From: Tepidimicrobium sp.
GTDB taxonomy: Bacteria; Bacillota; Clostridia; Tissierellales; Tepidimicrobiaceae
DNA: 14,513 nt
Assembly (NCBI GenBank): GCA_012839395.1
Contig: DUNJ01000030.1
Location: 1-14,513, forward strand
Direction of reading: 5' to 3'
The position numbers and the translations under genes are program-made. Under the pieces are notes generated by a model. It had not been told where the DNA came from. It did not search any database and saw only the letters and a list, made by a program, of their open reading frames with translations. Shown in pieces: positions 14,327 to 14,513 of the stretch. The first letter of the stretch is position 1. Every line of letters begins with the position of its first letter.

Positions 14327-14330
14327 TTAC
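14307..14330. repeat. Direct repeat, copy 1 (at least 24 bp)
   Basis: Twenty-four bases identical to 14490-14513 in the same orientation. It contains the -35 and spacer of the yunB sigma-E promoter. The match stops at the left (A against T) and is cut by the window end at the right, so the true repeat may be longer. The period between copies is 183 bases. Confidence 0.9.
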
Positions 14331-14366
14331 CAAAAATTTTTGCAATTTTCGTGACAGCTCATATTA

Positions 14367-14395
14367 TTAACATTACTAAATATCTGTGATATAAT
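14367..14395 (+). promoter_or_regulatory. Sigma-A-like promoter in the left arm of the inverted repeat
   Basis: TTAACA (14367-14372), exact 17-base spacer, and perfect TATAAT (14390-14395) with a TG extension (TGATATAAT). It points right, into the centre and then out of the window. Confidence 0.55.
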
Positions 14396-14437
14396 TAATA
14401 TACCTCCTTAATTTTCCAAAAGGTAGTGAATGTATTA

Positions 14438-14466
14438 ATTATATCACAGATATTTAGTAATGTTAA
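14438..14466 (-). promoter_or_regulatory. Mirror sigma-A-like promoter in the right arm
   Basis: Because the arms are identical, the same TTAACA (14461-14466), 17 bases, TATAAT (14438-14443) occurs on the minus strand. It points left toward yunB and faces the left-arm promoter across about 42 bases between the two -10 boxes. It could give yunB vegetative transcription with a leader of about 155 bases containing a large hairpin. Confidence 0.5.
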
Positions 14467-14489
14467 TAATATGAGCTGTCACGAAAATT

Positions 14490-14513
14490 TATACTGATTA
14501 AAGATATCCTTAC
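14490..14513. repeat. Direct repeat, copy 2, cut by the window end
   Basis: Identical to 14307-14330 and abutting the right arm of the inverted repeat. It carries the sigma-E -35 and spacer but lacks the CATACATA -10, so it is not a second complete promoter. Confidence 0.88.

Larger units (their letters stand above)
14344..14489. repeat. Perfect 57-bp inverted repeat with 32-base centre
   Basis: The left arm 14344-14400 is the exact reverse complement of the right arm 14433-14489, with 32 bases between them. An inner TACCT/AGGTA pair (14401-14405 and 14421-14425) could form a second short hairpin in the loop. The left arm is separated from direct repeat copy 1 by 13 bases, while the right arm touches copy 2 directly, so the whole is not a simple element with matching flanks. 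No reading frame of useful size is inside. A minus-strand AAGGAGGT (14402-14409) has no ATG, GTG or TTG within usual reach. Confidence 0.93.

Noticed and set aside
14344..14489. Inverted repeat as an invertible promoter switch
   Set aside because: The centre is only 32 bases and both arms carry the same promoter, so inversion would change little; no recombinase gene is in the window.
14307..14513. Direct repeats near the right edge as a CRISPR array
   Set aside because: Only two copies are seen, 183 bases apart, and the space between is a long inverted repeat, not a spacer of 30-40 bases. No cas genes are present.

Overview
The window looks like chromosomal DNA from an AT-rich, Gram-positive, endospore-forming anaerobe of the class Clostridia. 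The evidence is strong GGAGG-type ribosome binding sites, frequent GTG and TTG starts, heavy use of ATA (Ile) and AGG (Arg) codons, a sporulation gene (yunB), and paired half-length TSUP transporters. I cannot name the species. No plasmid, phage, insertion sequence, CRISPR, rRNA or tRNA is visible. Most of the window is ordinary housekeeping.

Positions 1-6710 are leftward. After a terminator, a long gene string runs DUF1461 membrane protein, membrane-anchored nuclease-fold protein, aroC, aroB, aroA, pduL, deoC. From the first gene to aroA the genes overlap or lie within about 25 bases of each other. The three aro genes supply 3-dehydroquinate synthase, EPSP synthase and chorismate synthase. 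A good sigma-A-type promoter precedes pduL-deoC, which handle acetaldehyde/acetyl-CoA/acetyl phosphate and deoxyribose phosphate. A strong terminator follows deoC. The first 240 bases hold only a possible gene remnant and a promoter pointing off the left edge.

Positions 6711-8489 hold a 57-codon leftward gene (6793-6966) with its own ribosome binding site and terminator. It is divergent from a rightward P-loop protein of the cyclic 2,3-diphosphoglycerate synthetase family. The two promoters may share one palindromic -35 box. A bidirectional terminator separates the P-loop gene from the convergent yebC.

Positions 8490-11570 hold leftward nadE-yebC, a rightward pair of half-length TSUP membrane proteins joined by an ATGA overlap, and convergent leftward yigZ, whose stop codon overlaps the TSUP stop inside a CTAG.

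Positions 11571-14513 are leftward: yunB, hflX and a NUDIX-fold protein whose Nudix box has lost most catalytic residues. The NUDIX, yigZ and hflX genes each have a recognisable promoter. Upstream of yunB is a likely sigma-E promoter. Its -35/spacer part is duplicated 183 bases away, and between the copies lies a perfect 57-bp inverted repeat carrying two face-to-face sigma-A-like promoters. This structure at the right edge is the most unusual thing in the window. It could be a small mobile or palindromic element, a tandem repeat, or an assembly-end artefact.
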